64,000 nt of DNA from Cupriavidus consociatus (GCF_017814975.1 NZ_JAGIQA010000003.1:294673-358672), one strand, 5' to 3'; shown: positions 31,298 to 41,710, numbered from the stretch's first letter. Notes: a model not told the origin generated them from the letters alone. A program made the numbers and translations.

Positions 31298-31569
31298 CCT
31301 ATATCGTCATTTATCCTGGACACGATGTCCTTGACGCTTACGGCAGCAGCCATAGTCTCTCTCCTTCGCTCTCATGGTTATATCCTCGGGGAAAGGCTAT
31401 CGCGCCGGGAAACCCATGATCAATTGAAATAAAACTCAATCGGCAGAAGGGAATGCGCTGACCGCAGCAGCCGTGGTCGCGTCCGGTCACTCGTTGTGCC
31501 TTGACACTCACCGTCGCCGATTTCCACCTGTTCGAATGCCTGCGCGTAGCCCGACGTCGGACTTTCCAG

Positions 31570-32505
31570 CTACGACGCGTTGTCCGGGATGGGGCGTACG
31601 CCAGCCGCTTCCTCAAACAACCAGTCCCGAAAGGCCGCCAATCTCGGGAGATTCGAACGCTCGCCTCTGTAGACGATGAAATACGCAAGCGGCGAAGCAA
31701 AGCGGATCTCCGGGCACAATCGCACCAGATGCCCGCCCGCGAGGTCGTCGCGCGCCATGACGCTGCGGGCGAGCGCGATGCCGTGCCCTTCCGCAGCGGC
31801 CTGCAAGACAGCCGCAGAGTTGTTGATCTGCATGCCACGAGTCGTCACAGCGCCCGTGATACCCGCCTTGCGCAGCCACGCGTCCCACGATGGAAAACCC
31901 GCATGACCCTCCATGGACAGGTCGTGGATCAGTACCTGCCTGGCCAGATCCTGTGGCCGTTTCAAGGGGCGCTGGCGCAGCAATCTGGGCGAGCACACCG
32001 GATAGATCTCCTCGTCCATGAGTTTCTCGGCTGTCAGGCCAGGCCAGTTTCCCTTGCCGTAGCGCACGCCGATGTCGATGCTCTGGGTGATGAAATCCAC
32101 GGGCTTGAGGCTGGTCTCCAGGCGCACATCCATATCCGGCCATGCGGCCTGGAACCTGTCGATGCGCGGCAATAGCCATTTGGCGGCAAAGGCTGGACTG
32201 ACGGTCACCGTGAGCACCCCACTTGTCGCGCCTTCCTTCAGTCGCTCCAGTCCCAGCGCAAGCCGGTCAAAGCCCGCCCGGATGTCCGGCAAGGCGCGTT
32301 CCGCCGCTTCGGTAGGAATCAGCCGAATTCGTCCACTGGAGGCCCGATGGAACAGCGGCACCCCCAGCCATTCCTCGAGCGTACGAACGAGCTGGCCGAC
32401 GGCGGCCGGCGTGACATGAAGCTCGGATGCCGCAGCGGAAAAGCTCTGGTGCCTGGCGCTGGCTTCGAATGCACGCAGCGCGTTCAGGTGGACAGGTGAC
32501 TTCAT
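31570..32505 (-). CDS. LysR family regulator, GcvA-like
   Basis: The protein has 311 residues from ATG 32505; the open frame reaches 44 codons further upstream, but the LysR N-terminus (HLNALRAFEASARHQSFSAAA) fixes this start. The helix-turn-helix occupies residues 5-65 and the substrate-binding domain follows, with SPAFAAKWLLPRIDRF and IDIGVRYGKGNW, typical of the GcvA subgroup. It is divergent from the SDR gene at 32682, so it most likely controls that gene. The ligand is not known. Confidence 0.88.
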   Translation of the reverse strand: MKSPVHLNALRAFEASARHQSFSAAASELHVTPAAVGQLVRTLEEWLGVPLFHRASSGRIRLIPTEAAERALPDIRAGFDRLALGLERLKEGATSGVLTVTVSPAFAAKWLLPRIDRFQAAWPDMDVRLETSLKPVDFITQSIDIGVRYGKGNWPGLTAEKLMDEEIYPVCSPRLLRQRPLKRPQDLARQVLIHDLSMEGHAGFPSWDAWLRKAGITGAVTTRGMQINNSAAVLQAAAEGHGIALARSVMARDDLAGGHLVRLCPEIRFASPLAYFIVYRGERSNLPRLAAFRDWLFEEAAGVRPIPDNAS

Positions 32506-32681
32506 CACTAAAGATTCTCTTTCAATCTGGCAGAGTTTATCTCGTTTGCCAGACCGGCATGGAAACCCAAGAATCACTGCGGTAACGAACGCCTGCACTG
32601 GCAAGCGGACAACCATGGCTAGGGACAGGATGATCACGTAACAGATTTTCTTGTCTCTTAGCCGTCGACAGAGGAATGTAG

Positions 32682-33455
32682 ATGAACAACCAATTCAAGG
32701 ACAGGAAGCTGCTGGTCGTCGGAGGCACGAGCGGTATCGGCCTGCAGACGGCCCGCAATGTGCTGGCTGAAGGCGGGAGTGCGGTAATCGTTGGAAACCG
32801 GCCGGACAAGGCCGAACAAGCCCGCAAGGAACTGGCCGGTCTGGGCGAGGTCACGGCGCTGACCGCGGACTTGTCCAGCGGTGAAGCGCTCGCTGCCCTG
32901 CTTCGGGTCATCGACGAACAGCACGCGGACATCGACCTGCTGGTCAATGCAGCCGGCGTGTTCTTCCCGAAGCCCTTCCTCGAGCACCAGGACGCCGACT
33001 ACGATCAATACATGTTGCTGAACAAGGCGCTCTTCTTCATGACGCAGAGAGTCGCCGCCAACCTGGTCGCCACCAGCCGTCCGGGTGCGATCGTCAACAT
33101 CGGCTCGATGTGGGCGAGGCAGGCCATCGCAGCGACGCCGTCTTCGGCGTACTCCATGGCCAAGGCGGGCCTGCATTCGCTGACCCAGCACCTGGCGATG
33201 GAACTGGCACCGAAGGGCATCCGCGTCAATGCCGTATCGCCGGCAGTCGTGCAAACGCCGATCTATGAAGGCTTTATTCCGAAAGCCGAGGTTGCCAGCG
33301 CGCTGGAGGGCTTCAACAGCTTCCATCCGATAGGCCGCGTCGGCACGCCGTGGGACGTGGCCGAAGCAGTCACGTTCCTGCTGTCTGAAAAAGCAAGCTG
33401 GGTCACCGGCGCCATCTGGGACGTCGATGGCGGCGTCATGGCTGGCCGCAACTGA
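32682..33455 (+). CDS. SDR family NAD(P)-dependent oxidoreductase
   Basis: The protein has 257 residues of the classical short-chain dehydrogenase fold. The nucleotide loop is GGTSGIG (14-20), NAAG is at 89-92, and the catalytic set is Ser142, Tyr157 and Lys161 (YSMAK). A C-terminal [14 protein letters not shown] is typical. It has a small non-polar active-site loop, so the substrate cannot be assigned. It is divergent from a LysR regulator 176 bases away, a common pairing for an inducible oxidoreductase. Confidence 0.9.
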   Translation: MNNQFKDRKLLVVGGTSGIGLQTARNVLAEGGSAVIVGNRPDKAEQARKELAGLGEVTALTADLSSGEALAALLRVIDEQHADIDLLVNAAGVFFPKPFLEHQDADYDQYMLLNKALFFMTQRVAANLVATSRPGAIVNIGSMWARQAIAATPSSAYSMAKAGLHSLTQHLAMELAPKGIRVNAVSPAVVQTPIYEGFIPKAEVASALEGFNSFHPIGRVGTPWDVAEAVTFLLSEKASWVTGAIWDVDGGVMAGRN

Positions 33456-33457
33456 CC

Positions 33458-33655
33458 ATGCTTGTCAACGCGGATTTCTCGCAACGTGCCATCATCACGC
33501 CGCACCTATGCGGCGACGTATCTGGCTTCCGCCGCCGTTGCTGCCGCGTCCGCTCTCGGCCTGCGGGGCATCCGGTTCCATACAGCGTCTCACCTGGCCG
33601 GTTATCCGCGCCTGCGCAACGAGCGACGAAGAAGCCTTCCTCGTAGGCGAGGCAG
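33458..33655 (+). pseudogene. Possible remnant of a ChrR-like cupin
   Basis: Two bases after the SDR stop, a frame begins MLVNADFSQRAIITPH. This resembles the first residues of ChrR-type cupin anti-sigma proteins (MLxNADFSxRAxVxP). The similarity ends there and the rest of the frame is Arg/Pro-rich without the metal-binding histidines. If real, it is a truncated start of a gene that followed the SDR gene. Confidence 0.3.
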
Positions 33656-33715
33656 TTGATGCGATTGGGAAGGCTCTCGTCCTTGGGCGTATCGCTTTGC
33701 CACCCCGGAATTGCG

Positions 33716-35065
33716 CTACTGCGACAACATCTCCGCCAGCGCCCGGAACGCGCGGAACGTGATCGGGTTGTTGGCAGCGTTCCCCGCCACCGGGTGCGAC
33801 GCATAGCGGACGATGGTCAGCTCGGCCTTGGGATCGATGTAGATGCGCTGCCCATGGATGCCGGCAGCCTGGAACATGCCGTGGCTGTCATGGGACACCC
33901 ACCACATGTCGCGGTAGCTCCAGCCCGGCAGCACGGTGCCGCTGCCCGAGCGCGCAAACTGCCCGCGGTCGCCGCCGCGGCGGATATCGGCCACGACCGA
34001 TGCCGGGATGATCTGCTTGCCGTTGAAGCGCCCGTTGCCGCGGATGGTCTCACCAAAGCGCGCGAGGTCGCGCAGCGTGGTGTTAAGGCCTCCGCCACCC
34101 GATTCCGTGCCGATGCTGTCGACCGTGAAGTAGGCATCCTGCTCGGCGCCCATCGGCTGCCAGATCCGTTCCGACAGCAGCCTGGCCAGCGACTGGCCCG
34201 AAGCACGGCGCACGATCCACGCGAGCACCTCGGCATTCACCGTCTTGTAGGCAAAGACATCGTCGTGTCCGCCTTCCTTCTGCAGCGTCTTCAGGAAGTC
34301 GTAGAACGTTCCCGGGCCGTTGTATCCGGCAGGCCTGGCGAGCATGCCACCGGCGCGCGCATAGTCCCAGACCTCGGCCTTTGGATTGGCATAGTCCTCC
34401 GAGTAACGGACGCCGATGGTCATGTCCATGACCTGGCGCACCGTGGCATCGCCGTAGGCGGTGCCGGCCATTTCCGGCAGGTAGCGCGTGACGGGCGCCG
34501 CCGGATCGAGCTTGCCGTCGGCGGCCAGCATCGCCGCCAGCGTGCCGACGAAGGACTTCGTCACCGACATGGCGATATGGGGCGTGTGGCCCTCCAGTAC
34601 GCCGAAGTAGCGCTCATAGACGACCTTGCCCTTGTGCATGACCAGGATGCCGTCGGTATAGGTCAGCGCCAGCATCTCTTCGAAGGTGCGCTGCGTGCCG
34701 TCCGCATCGGTGAACGGCACCGGGCCGATATCGCGCTCCGCGCGCGGCAGCGGGCTGGGCGGGCCGCTGCCGCGCCAGACCGACGCGGTCGGCACCAGTT
34801 CGCGGATATGCGAGAACAGCCAGCGATTGCGCGGGAATTTCTCGGCGCCCGGCGCGTGGGTGATCTGCTTCTCGGGCGGCGGCGGAAAGCCTTGCATCCA
34901 GCCGAGCCGCACCGGGTCGCTTTCCAGCGCGGCAACCAGGGCAGGCGCCGCGGGCGCAGCCCCGCGGCTCGCGTCCTGGCTCCAGGCCGGCAAGGCGGCG
35001 GCGCACAGGGCGCCGCATGCAATGGCGCGCCATCGGCGGCGCGTCGGGGTTTGGTTGGGCAGCAT
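33716..35065 (-). CDS. Secreted beta-lactamase-fold serine hydrolase
   Basis: The protein has 449 residues. A signal peptide ends near ALPAWSQ (about 30). The penicillin-binding fold carries Ser167 and Lys170 in MSVTKSF (SxxK) and a Tyr in GVRYSEDYANP as the likely second motif. Its length and TPHIAMSVTKSFVG region recall 6-aminohexanoate-dimer hydrolases and class C-like esterases rather than true beta-lactamases. It probably hydrolyses an ester or amide in the periplasm. ATG 35065 follows GAGGAGACGAT. It is next to a MarR regulator in the same direction, 50 bases apart, which may control it. Confidence 0.85.
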   Translation of the reverse strand: MLPNQTPTRRRWRAIACGALCAAALPAWSQDASRGAAPAAPALVAALESDPVRLGWMQGFPPPPEKQITHAPGAEKFPRNRWLFSHIRELVPTASVWRGSGPPSPLPRAERDIGPVPFTDADGTQRTFEEMLALTYTDGILVMHKGKVVYERYFGVLEGHTPHIAMSVTKSFVGTLAAMLAADGKLDPAAPVTRYLPEMAGTAYGDATVRQVMDMTIGVRYSEDYANPKAEVWDYARAGGMLARPAGYNGPGTFYDFLKTLQKEGGHDDVFAYKTVNAEVLAWIVRRASGQSLARLLSERIWQPMGAEQDAYFTVDSIGTESGGGGLNTTLRDLARFGETIRGNGRFNGKQIIPASVVADIRRGGDRGQFARSGSGTVLPGWSYRDMWWVSHDSHGMFQAAGIHGQRIYIDPKAELTIVRYASHPVAGNAANNPITFRAFRALAEMLSQ

Positions 35066-35115
35066 ATCGTCTCCTCGTTGTTGTGTGTTGATGCCGTTTT
35101 GCGCTCGCCGCCCCG

Positions 35116-35598
35116 CTATCCCGCCGGCGGCCCGATACCCCGCTGATGCGCCTCGAGCGCCGTGGTCAGCTTGCCGATGCACCGGTCCAGCGTCTGCACT
35201 TCGGCTTCGGTCAGGATCGACAGGAACATCTTTTCCAGGACATCGCCGCGCTGGTAGGTCTGCGCGACCAGAGCCGCGCCGGCCTGGGTCAGGAACAGAT
35301 TCAGTTGCCGGGCATCGGCCGCGCCTACCTCACGGCGCAGCAAGCCCCGCTTCGCCAGCGCGGTGACGAGCTTGGAAGTCACCGTCTTCTCCAACAGCAC
35401 CAGCTCGATCAGGCGCGTCAGCGTCAGGCCGGGCTCCAGCCCGGCAAAACGCAGCACGCGCAACTCCCTCAGGCCGATGCCGAATTCCCGCTCGTAGAAG
35501 CCGGAGGCAGAATCCTTGGTCATTTCGCAAAGGCGGTTCAGCCGGAACGTCAGGTATTCCAGGATCGAACCGGTGGGGGTGTTGGCGGCGTGGGGCAT
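35116..35598 (-). CDS. MarR family transcriptional regulator
   Basis: The protein has 160 residues. The winged helix region is GLRELRVLRFAGLEPG, TLTRLIELVLLEKTVTSKLV and LAKRGLLRREVGAADAR, as in MarR proteins. The start at ATG 35598 lacks a clear ribosome site; another in-frame ATG at 35661 is possible. It lies before the secreted hydrolase on the same strand and so may control it, with a small aromatic or lipophilic ligand as is common in the family. Confidence 0.82.
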   Translation of the reverse strand: MPHAANTPTGSILEYLTFRLNRLCEMTKDSASGFYEREFGIGLRELRVLRFAGLEPGLTLTRLIELVLLEKTVTSKLVTALAKRGLLRREVGAADARQLNLFLTQAGAALVAQTYQRGDVLEKMFLSILTEAEVQTLDRCIGKLTTALEAHQRGIGPPAG

Positions 35599-35801
35599 CA
35601 AGGGCAAAAAGCTTGCGGACGGCAAACAGATTCTAATGGCAATAGTTGCCATCAGCAACAAATTCAGCGCAGCATGTCCCGCGCAGTGCCCGGTGGCGGA
35701 TCAACCCGGAATCATGTGAGGAAAAAAGCCCGTCTGCTCAGTCGTGACAGGCCCCCGAGGAGAGCCGGGCGGCTACCCGGCGAGCCCCGGGCCAGCCGCC
35801 A

Positions 35802-36398
35802 TCAGTCGAGCAGGTGCCCCATGCGCGTGCGCTTGGTCGCCAGGTATTTTTCGTTCTCGGCGTTGGATGGCACGATGTGCCGCAATTGCTCGTTGACCCT
35901 GATGCCGGCCTTTTCCAGCGCGGCGGCCTTGAGCGGGTTATTGCTCATCAGCCGCACCGACGTGACGCCCCACTGGTGCAGCAGGTCGGCCGCAAAGGCG
36001 TAGTTGCGCGCGTCGATGGCCTGGCCCAGCGCGAGGTTGGCGTCGACGGTGTCGAGCCCACCGTCCTGCAGGCGGTAGGCGCGAATCTTCTCCGCCAGGC
36101 CAATGCCCCGGCCTTCGTGGCCGCGCAGGTACAGCAGGATGCCGCGGCCTTCGGCAGCGATTTTCTCCATCGCCAGTTCCAGCTGCGGGCCGCAATCGCA
36201 GCGGCAAGAACCGAAGACATCCCCGGTCAGGCATTCGGAGTGCATGCGGATCAGCACGTCGTCGCCTGCCACCTCGCCCACGCTGAGGGCCAGATGCTCG
36301 ATGCCCGAATGGGCGCCCTTGAAGGCGTGTGCCGTGAAGTCGCCAAATCGCGTCGGCAGGCGTGCCGAATCGATCAGCTCAATTTCTGTGTCGTTCAT
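35802..36398 (-). CDS. ribA: GTP cyclohydrolase II
   Basis: The protein has 198 residues, the normal single-domain length. It converts GTP to 2,5-diamino-6-ribosylamino-4-pyrimidinone phosphate, the first step of riboflavin synthesis. Zinc ligands are visible as Cys-x10-Cys-x-Cys ([14 protein letters not shown]), followed by [13 protein letters not shown] and [10 protein letters not shown], both family motifs. Start ATG 36398 was chosen over a longer frame because homologs begin around here. A second, longer cyclohydrolase-like protein in this window (52294) lacks these active-site motifs and belongs to uracil breakdown, so this gene is the riboflavin copy. Confidence 0.94.
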   Translation of the reverse strand: MNDTEIELIDSARLPTRFGDFTAHAFKGAHSGIEHLALSVGEVAGDDVLIRMHSECLTGDVFGSCRCDCGPQLELAMEKIAAEGRGILLYLRGHEGRGIGLAEKIRAYRLQDGGLDTVDANLALGQAIDARNYAFAADLLHQWGVTSVRLMSNNPLKAAALEKAGIRVNEQLRHIVPSNAENEKYLATKRTRMGHLLD

Positions 36399-36645
36399 AC
36401 CGGAATTCTTTTCAATGGGCGCGGGGCGGCCCGGCACCGGCGACATTATGAGCGGAATTGCGCGTTCGCGCTTGATTCGGACATGGAACGCACCGTTGCG
36501 GGTCGTCGGCATATTCCTACAGCAGGGCGCGCAACAGACTTATGCAGCCACTTCAGAGGAGTCCCTAGACTGGTTTACAGAGATGTAAGCCAGGCGCCTG
36601 CCACGACATGGCGAGTACCCGGCGTCACCTCCTCAGGAGTTCGCC

Positions 36646-37176
36646 ATGACCCGGAATCCACTGATCGGGGAAGAAGCCAGCACCGGGATTGCCGCGTTGT
36701 TCGATACCAGATCGGCAGCGAACAGCGCCGCCGAGCGGGTGTGCTACGAGGCGCACCTGAAGCGCGGCCAGGTCCGGCTGGTTCATCCTTACGAAGCACA
36801 CTTCGGGCGCAAGCCGGAGCCCGACAACGACGTCATCGTGCGCACCGCGGTGCGTTCGCATCTGATGTTGGGTGCCCTGGGGGCAGTGATCGGCCTCGCG
36901 GTGGTCGGCATCCTGCACCGGCAGGAAATCGATGCCGTAGTCCAGAACGCCGGCCCTGCCGCCGGCGCGGCGATTTTCATCGGCATCGTGCTTGGCATGT
37001 TGCTAGCCGGCCTGGTGACCCCCCGCCCCGACCATCGCCTGGTCATCACGCCGGTGCGCGAGGCGGTGCAGCACGGCCGCTGGGCACTGCTGGTCAATCC
37101 AACCTCCTCCCGACAATGCGACGATGCCATGCGCGCGCTGCGCCACACCACGACCGAAGTGATGCGGACGGCATAA
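36646..37176 (+). CDS. Hypothetical membrane protein
   Basis: The protein has 176 residues with two hydrophobic helices (about 72-92 and 104-125) joined by a short linker, so both ends lie on the same side of the membrane. No family is recognised. The C-terminal 50 residues are soluble and contain LVNPTSSRQCDDAM. AGGAG precedes ATG 36646. It is divergent from ribA. The first 60 residues include EAHLKRGQVRLVHP, which has the look of a small envelope-stress or general-stress protein, but this is only an impression. Confidence 0.65.
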   Translation: MTRNPLIGEEASTGIAALFDTRSAANSAAERVCYEAHLKRGQVRLVHPYEAHFGRKPEPDNDVIVRTAVRSHLMLGALGAVIGLAVVGILHRQEIDAVVQNAGPAAGAAIFIGIVLGMLLAGLVTPRPDHRLVITPVREAVQHGRWALLVNPTSSRQCDDAMRALRHTTTEVMRTA

Positions 37177-37200
37177 TCCCCTGCTGCGCCGGCTGGCGGC

Positions 37201-37671
37201 TCAGGGTTCGACGGAGGGTTCGCGCTTCAGTGTGCGCAGCACGAAGGTCGAGCGGCTGTGGCGCAGGCCGGGCAGCTTGTACAGCTTGTGCCGCAGGAAC
37301 TCCTCATAGCCTTGCGTGCCGGCCACGGCGACTTTGATCAGGTAGTCGTAGTCGCCGGTGAGCAGGTAGGCCTCCATCACTTCCGGCAGTTCTGCCAGCG
37401 CCTGGCCGAAGCGGTACAGCATGTCGTCGTCGTGGCGCTCCAGGGTGACCTCGATCAGGACCGTATCCGGCAATCCCAGCGCCTTCTGGTTCAGCAGCGC
37501 AGCGTAGCCTTCGATGACCCCGCTTTCCTCGAGTGCGCGCACCCGGTTCCAGCAGGGAGTGGCGGAGAGGCCGACCTGCTCGGCCAGTTTCGCGTTGGAC
37601 AGGCGGCCGTCGCGGCGGAGTTCGCGCAGGATGCGGCGGTCCGTGTCATCAAGCTTGGGAGGTTGCACCAT
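37201..37671 (-). CDS. Lrp/AsnC family regulator
   Basis: The protein has 156 residues. The helix-turn-helix is DDTDRRILRELRRDG then KLAEQVGLSATPCWNRV, and the RAM domain has YLLTGDYDYLIKVAVAG. It converges on the preceding membrane-protein gene and is divergent from a 120-residue gene that starts 150 bases away, its probable target. This is the third Lrp-type gene in the window. Confidence 0.88.
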   Translation of the reverse strand: MVQPPKLDDTDRRILRELRRDGRLSNAKLAEQVGLSATPCWNRVRALEESGVIEGYAALLNQKALGLPDTVLIEVTLERHDDDMLYRFGQALAELPEVMEAYLLTGDYDYLIKVAVAGTQGYEEFLRHKLYKLPGLRHSRSTFVLRTLKREPSVEP

Positions 37672-37820
37672 GGTCTGCGGCGTTTTTGGAAGAATGATCT
37701 AAGAATTATGCCATATACAGATGATCCTTTTCCATTTGCCCAAGTATCGAAGAAAATTAAAAAGCTCATTTTGCACCCCGGCTGGTAAATTAACTACAGA
37801 AAATCAGCCGGAAACACCAC

Positions 37821-38183
37821 ATGCCCGCCACCCGCGTTCCAACACTGCGCCTCTCCCTTCAACTCGAGGGCACCGACCCATTTGGTGCGATGGAGTGGGT
37901 GTTTGCCAGCGCCCGCCGTACCGGGCTGGCGCCCGCACAATTACGCTTCGACCAGGCCCGCGTCAAATCGGCGAGTCAGCCAGTGCTCCATGCAACCTTG
38001 ACCGCGGCCGATGCCAGCCTGCTGTGGCTCTTCCTGCGCCGGCTGGAAAGCGGCATCGACATGGCGGTGCTGGGCGCAGACGTCGACGATCCGGACAGCG
38101 AGGCGCCATGCGAGCCGACTCCCGCTCCGCGCACCGTTACCCCGCAGGTCCGCAGTGACGCAGGATTGGCGCTGCCGGCCTAG
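37821..38183 (+). CDS. Hypothetical protein, possible ACT-like fold
   Basis: The protein has 120 residues. The first 80 have a pattern of beta strand, helix, strand (LRLSLQLEGTDPFGAM, VFASARRTGLAPAQLRF, VLHATLTAADASLLWLF) that resembles an ACT domain, the amino-acid-binding module of enzymes such as acetolactate synthase small subunits. The tail is Pro/Thr-rich. It is divergent from the Lrp gene and ten bases short of the convergent metR stop. The function is unknown; a regulatory role in amino acid metabolism would fit its neighbours. Confidence 0.55.
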   Translation: MPATRVPTLRLSLQLEGTDPFGAMEWVFASARRTGLAPAQLRFDQARVKSASQPVLHATLTAADASLLWLFLRRLESGIDMAVLGADVDDPDSEAPCEPTPAPRTVTPQVRSDAGLALPA

Positions 38184-38192
38184 CCGGCCGCG

Positions 38193-39110
38193 CTATGCCG
38201 GCAGCAGTTCGATGCCATCGAGTTGCGCGGCGCACGTATCCCGCACGATTGCGACAAAGTCCGCCACATAAGGCCGGCGCGCCAGCGGCGCCGGCACGGT
38301 GGCATAGAGCTCGCTCCAGAGCCCCCGGGCGCCGATCCGCTTGGCCAGCACGTAATCGTGGTCGACATAGTTCTTCACGCCCCAGTTTGGCAATGCGGCC
38401 ACGCCGCGCCGGCTCGCCACCAGTTGCAGCACGGCCACCGTCAGCTCCGCGGTGCGACGCTGCAGCCGGATGCCGGCGGGTTCCAGCACCTCGCGGATCA
38501 GGTCGATGCGCTGCTCCGGCACCGGGTAGGTGATCAGCGTCTCGCCGGCCAGGTCGGCCGCTTCGATGCGGCGCTTGTTGCGCAGCCGATGCTCGTTGGC
38601 GATGACCGCCAGGATCTCGAAGCGGAACAGCGGCGCCACGTCGAGCCCGCGCCGCACCGACGGCTGCGAGCCGATCACCATGTCGGCGCGGCCTTCACTG
38701 AGCAGCGAAATCGGGTCGGCATGGAAGCCAGCCACCAGGTCCACCTCCACCTCGGGCCAGCGGCGGCGGAATTCATCCATCACCGGCATCAGCCAGTCGA
38801 AGCAGGTATGGCACTCGAGCACCACGCGCAGTTCGCCGCGGGTGTCGCCCTTGAGCCGTTCGATATCGCGGTCGGCCGCGCTGACCGCGGCCAGCACCTC
38901 GCGCGCGAGTGCCAGCAGGCGTTCGCCCGCCGGCGTGAAACGCAGCCCCTGCCGGGTCCGGTCGAACAGCGGCAGGCCGTAGTGCGCCTCGATCGCCTTG
39001 ATCTGGTGTGACAGCGCCGACTGGCTGACATGCACACGCTCGGCCGCGGTGGCGAGCTTGCCGGATTCGGCAATGGCAATCAGCGAGCGGAAATGGCGGA
39101 CCTCGATCAT
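38193..39110 (-). CDS. metR: MetR, LysR-type activator of methionine genes
   Basis: The protein has 305 residues. The N-terminal helix-turn-helix is HFRSLIAIAESGKLATAAERV and following. The effector domain contains ECHTCFDWLMPVMDEF, a hallmark of MetR, which senses homocysteine. It is divergent from metE with a perfect MetR palindrome between them. MetR activates metE when homocysteine builds up. The length and position match the classical arrangement. Confidence 0.93.
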   Translation of the reverse strand: MIEVRHFRSLIAIAESGKLATAAERVHVSQSALSHQIKAIEAHYGLPLFDRTRQGLRFTPAGERLLALAREVLAAVSAADRDIERLKGDTRGELRVVLECHTCFDWLMPVMDEFRRRWPEVEVDLVAGFHADPISLLSEGRADMVIGSQPSVRRGLDVAPLFRFEILAVIANEHRLRNKRRIEAADLAGETLITYPVPEQRIDLIREVLEPAGIRLQRRTAELTVAVLQLVASRRGVAALPNWGVKNYVDHDYVLAKRIGARGLWSELYATVPAPLARRPYVADFVAIVRDTCAAQLDGIELLPA

Positions 39111-39144
39111 GCGCGGTCCGGCACGCGGGTCTGCCCCGCCGCCG

Positions 39145-39161
39145 TATGAAATATATTCATA
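39145..39161. promoter_or_regulatory. MetR operator between metR and metE
   Basis: TGAA-N5-TTCA is perfect (39147-39159) and extends to TATGAA-ATATA-TTCATA. This equals the published MetR consensus of enterobacteria and lies about 85 bases before the metE start and 35 bases before metR. It supports activation of metE and control of metR itself. Confidence 0.85.
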
Positions 39162-39245
39162 TGTTGTTTAGAACTTGTCGCTTGATTCATTTTATGGGGA
39201 AACCGACACTGTGCGCCAGTCATCATCTTCCGGAGCAAGTTCCCC

Positions 39246-41621
39246 ATGGCACGCACCCATATCCTCGGCTTTCCCCGCATCGGCGAACGCCGCGAACTGA
39301 AATTCGCCCAGGAGGCGTTCTGGCGCGGCGAAAGCAGCGAAGCCGCGCTGCGCGAAACGGCCGCGCAACTGCGCCGCCGCCACTGGCAACTGCAGGCCGA
39401 ACGCGGCCTGGACACCGTGGCCACCGGCGACTTCGCCTACTACGACCAGATGCTCAGCCTCACGGCCCTGCTGGGTGCCTTGCCGCGCCGCTTCGGCTTC
39501 GAGCCGGCGCAGCTGACGCTGACGCAGTATTTCGAGCTGGCGCGCGGCAACCGCGAGCAGCCGGCAATGGAAATGACCAAGTGGTTCGACACCAACTACC
39601 ACTACCTGGTCCCCGAGCTGGATGCCGATACCACCTTTGACGGCGGCCCGGCGTGGTTCTTCGAGGAAACCGACGAAGCGCTCGCGCAAGGCCTGCGCGC
39701 GCGCCCGGTGCTGGTGGGTCCGGTCACCTACCTGTGGCTCTCCAAGAGCCACGTGGCCGGCTTCGATCGCCTCTCGCTGCTGCCGAAGCTGGTGCAGGCC
39801 TACCGCCGCATCCTCGGCCAGCTGAAGGCGCGTGGCATCGAGTGGGTGCAGATCGACGAGCCCGCGCTCTGCCTGGACCTGGAGCCCGCATGGCTCGACG
39901 CCTTCGACAGCGCCTACGAAGGCCTGCGCGACGCGGGCCCGAAGCTGCTGCTGGCGACGTACTTCGACACCGCCGCCGACCATGCCGCGCGCGCCGCCGC
40001 ACTGCCGGTCGACGGCTTCCATATCGACCTGGTGCGCGCACCGGGCCAGCTGGCCGCATGGCAGGCCATACTGCCGGCGCATGCCGTGCTGTCCGCCGGC
40101 GTGATCGACGGCCGCAATATCTGGCGCACCGACCTGCGCCGCGCGCTCGACACGCTGCGCCCCGTGCAGGCGGCGCTCGGCGATCGCCTGTGGCTGGCGC
40201 CGTCCTGCTCGCTGCTGCATGTACCGGTGTCGCTGGCGCATGAAGTACGCCTCGATGCCGAATTGAAGTCGTGGCTGGCCTTCGCCACCGAGAAGCTCGA
40301 CGAGGTGCAGGTGCTGGCGCGCGCGCTCGACGAGGGCGATGCCGCCGTCGCCGGGCAGCTGGCAGCGTCCGACGCCGTGCAGGTCTCGCGCCGGCAATCG
40401 CTCCGCGTGGTCAACCCGCGCGTGCAGCAACGCCTGGCCGCCGTGACCGCCGACATGGCTCGCCGCGCCAGCCCGTTCGCAGAGCGCATCGAGCGCCAGC
40501 GCGAGGCGCTGCAGCTGCCGCTGTTGCCGACCACCACTATCGGTTCGTTCCCGCAGACCGCGGCCATCCGCCAGACCCGTGCGGCCTTCAAGCGCGGCGA
40601 CATCGGCGCCCTGGAATACCTGGAGCGCATCCGCGCCGAAATCGCGCTGGCCGTGCGCAAGCAGGAGGAGCTGGGCCTCGACGTGCTGGTCCATGGCGAG
40701 GCCGAGCGCAACGACATGGTCGAGTATTTCGGCGAGCAGCTGTGCGGCTACGGCTTTACCGGGAATGGCTGGGTGCAGAGCTATGGCTCGCGCTGCGTCA
40801 AGCCGCCGGTGATCTACGGCGACGTGTACCGTCCGGAGCCGATGACGGTAGACACCACCCGCTACGCGCAGTCGCTGACCGAGCGGCCGATGAAGGGCAT
40901 GCTCACCGGTCCCATCACCATGCTGCAATGGTCGTTCGTGCGCGACGACCAGCCGCGCGCCACCACCGCACGCCAGCTCGCGCTGGCCATCCGCGACGAG
41001 GTGTGCGACCTGGAACAGGCCGGCATCCGCGTGATCCAGATCGATGAACCCGCGCTGCGCGAAGGCCTGCCGCTGCGCCGCGGCGACTGGGATGCGTACC
41101 TGGACTGGGCGGTCACCGCTTTCCGCCTGTCGGCAAGCGGCGTCAGGGACCAGACCCAGATCCACACGCATATGTGCTACGCCGAGTTCAATGACATCCT
41201 GCCGTCGATCGCGGCGCTGGACGCCGACGTGATCACCATCGAGACTTCGCGCTCGGCAATGGAACTGCTGGAAGGCTTCGGCGACTTCGACTACCCGAAC
41301 GAGATCGGGCCCGGTGTCTACGACATCCACTCGCCGCGCGTGCCGTCGGTGCAGGCGATGGAGCGGCTGCTTGACCGAGCCTGCGAGGTGGTGCCGCCGC
41401 AGCGACTGTGGGTCAATCCTGACTGCGGCCTGAAGACGCGCGGCTGGGAAGAAACCGAGGCGGCGCTGGCCAACATGGTCAGTGCGGCGCGTGCGCTGCG
41501 CGAGCGCTGGTCCAGCCCCGGCAGGATGGCGTGGAAGCGGGTCGGCAAGCCGGCCGGCCATGTCGCCGCGGCGCCGGCAGGCGGCACTGCCTGCACCGCG
41601 TGCGCGACGCACTCGCACTGA
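39246..41621 (+). CDS. metE: Cobalamin-independent methionine synthase
   Basis: The protein has 791 residues; the usual length is 750-770. It transfers the methyl group of methyl-tetrahydrofolate (polyglutamate form) to homocysteine. N-terminal motifs ([28 protein letters not shown]) and the catalytic C-terminal half are intact. Zinc ligands His642 and Cys644 lie in [11 protein letters not shown] and Cys727 in [11 protein letters not shown]. The last 30 residues are a Ala/Gly-rich tail with extra cysteines ([12 protein letters not shown]). Its start at ATG 39246 is the one used by homologs. A terminator follows at 41652. Confidence 0.95.
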   Translation: MARTHILGFPRIGERRELKFAQEAFWRGESSEAALRETAAQLRRRHWQLQAERGLDTVATGDFAYYDQMLSLTALLGALPRRFGFEPAQLTLTQYFELARGNREQPAMEMTKWFDTNYHYLVPELDADTTFDGGPAWFFEETDEALAQGLRARPVLVGPVTYLWLSKSHVAGFDRLSLLPKLVQAYRRILGQLKARGIEWVQIDEPALCLDLEPAWLDAFDSAYEGLRDAGPKLLLATYFDTAADHAARAAALPVDGFHIDLVRAPGQLAAWQAILPAHAVLSAGVIDGRNIWRTDLRRALDTLRPVQAALGDRLWLAPSCSLLHVPVSLAHEVRLDAELKSWLAFATEKLDEVQVLARALDEGDAAVAGQLAASDAVQVSRRQSLRVVNPRVQQRLAAVTADMARRASPFAERIERQREALQLPLLPTTTIGSFPQTAAIRQTRAAFKRGDIGALEYLERIRAEIALAVRKQEELGLDVLVHGEAERNDMVEYFGEQLCGYGFTGNGWVQSYGSRCVKPPVIYGDVYRPEPMTVDTTRYAQSLTERPMKGMLTGPITMLQWSFVRDDQPRATTARQLALAIRDEVCDLEQAGIRVIQIDEPALREGLPLRRGDWDAYLDWAVTAFRLSASGVRDQTQIHTHMCYAEFNDILPSIAALDADVITIETSRSAMELLEGFGDFDYPNEIGPGVYDIHSPRVPSVQAMERLLDRACEVVPPQRLWVNPDCGLKTRGWEETEAALANMVSAARALRERWSSPGRMAWKRVGKPAGHVAAAPAGGTACTACATHSH

Positions 41622-41651
41622 GCAAACCGCGCAACTTCCGCGCAATCAGAC

Positions 41652-41689
41652 AATAAAGGCCGCATGCCACCAGGCATGCGGCCTTTATT
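41652..41689. terminator. Perfect bidirectional terminator after metE
   Basis: A perfect 17-bp stem (AATAAAGGCCGCATGCC with its complement) closes a 4-base ACCA loop, with T-rich ends on both strands. It separates metE from the convergent gene at 41711. Confidence 0.92.
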
Positions 41690-41710
41690 TCTTGCCCGGG
41701 CAGCGCCGCG

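Noticed and set aside
39192..41645. Open frame of 817 codons on the strand opposite metE
   Set aside because: It is the complement of a GC-rich real gene; it has no family motif, its composition is Arg/Ala/His-rich, and metE itself has all zinc ligands and the family's own motifs.
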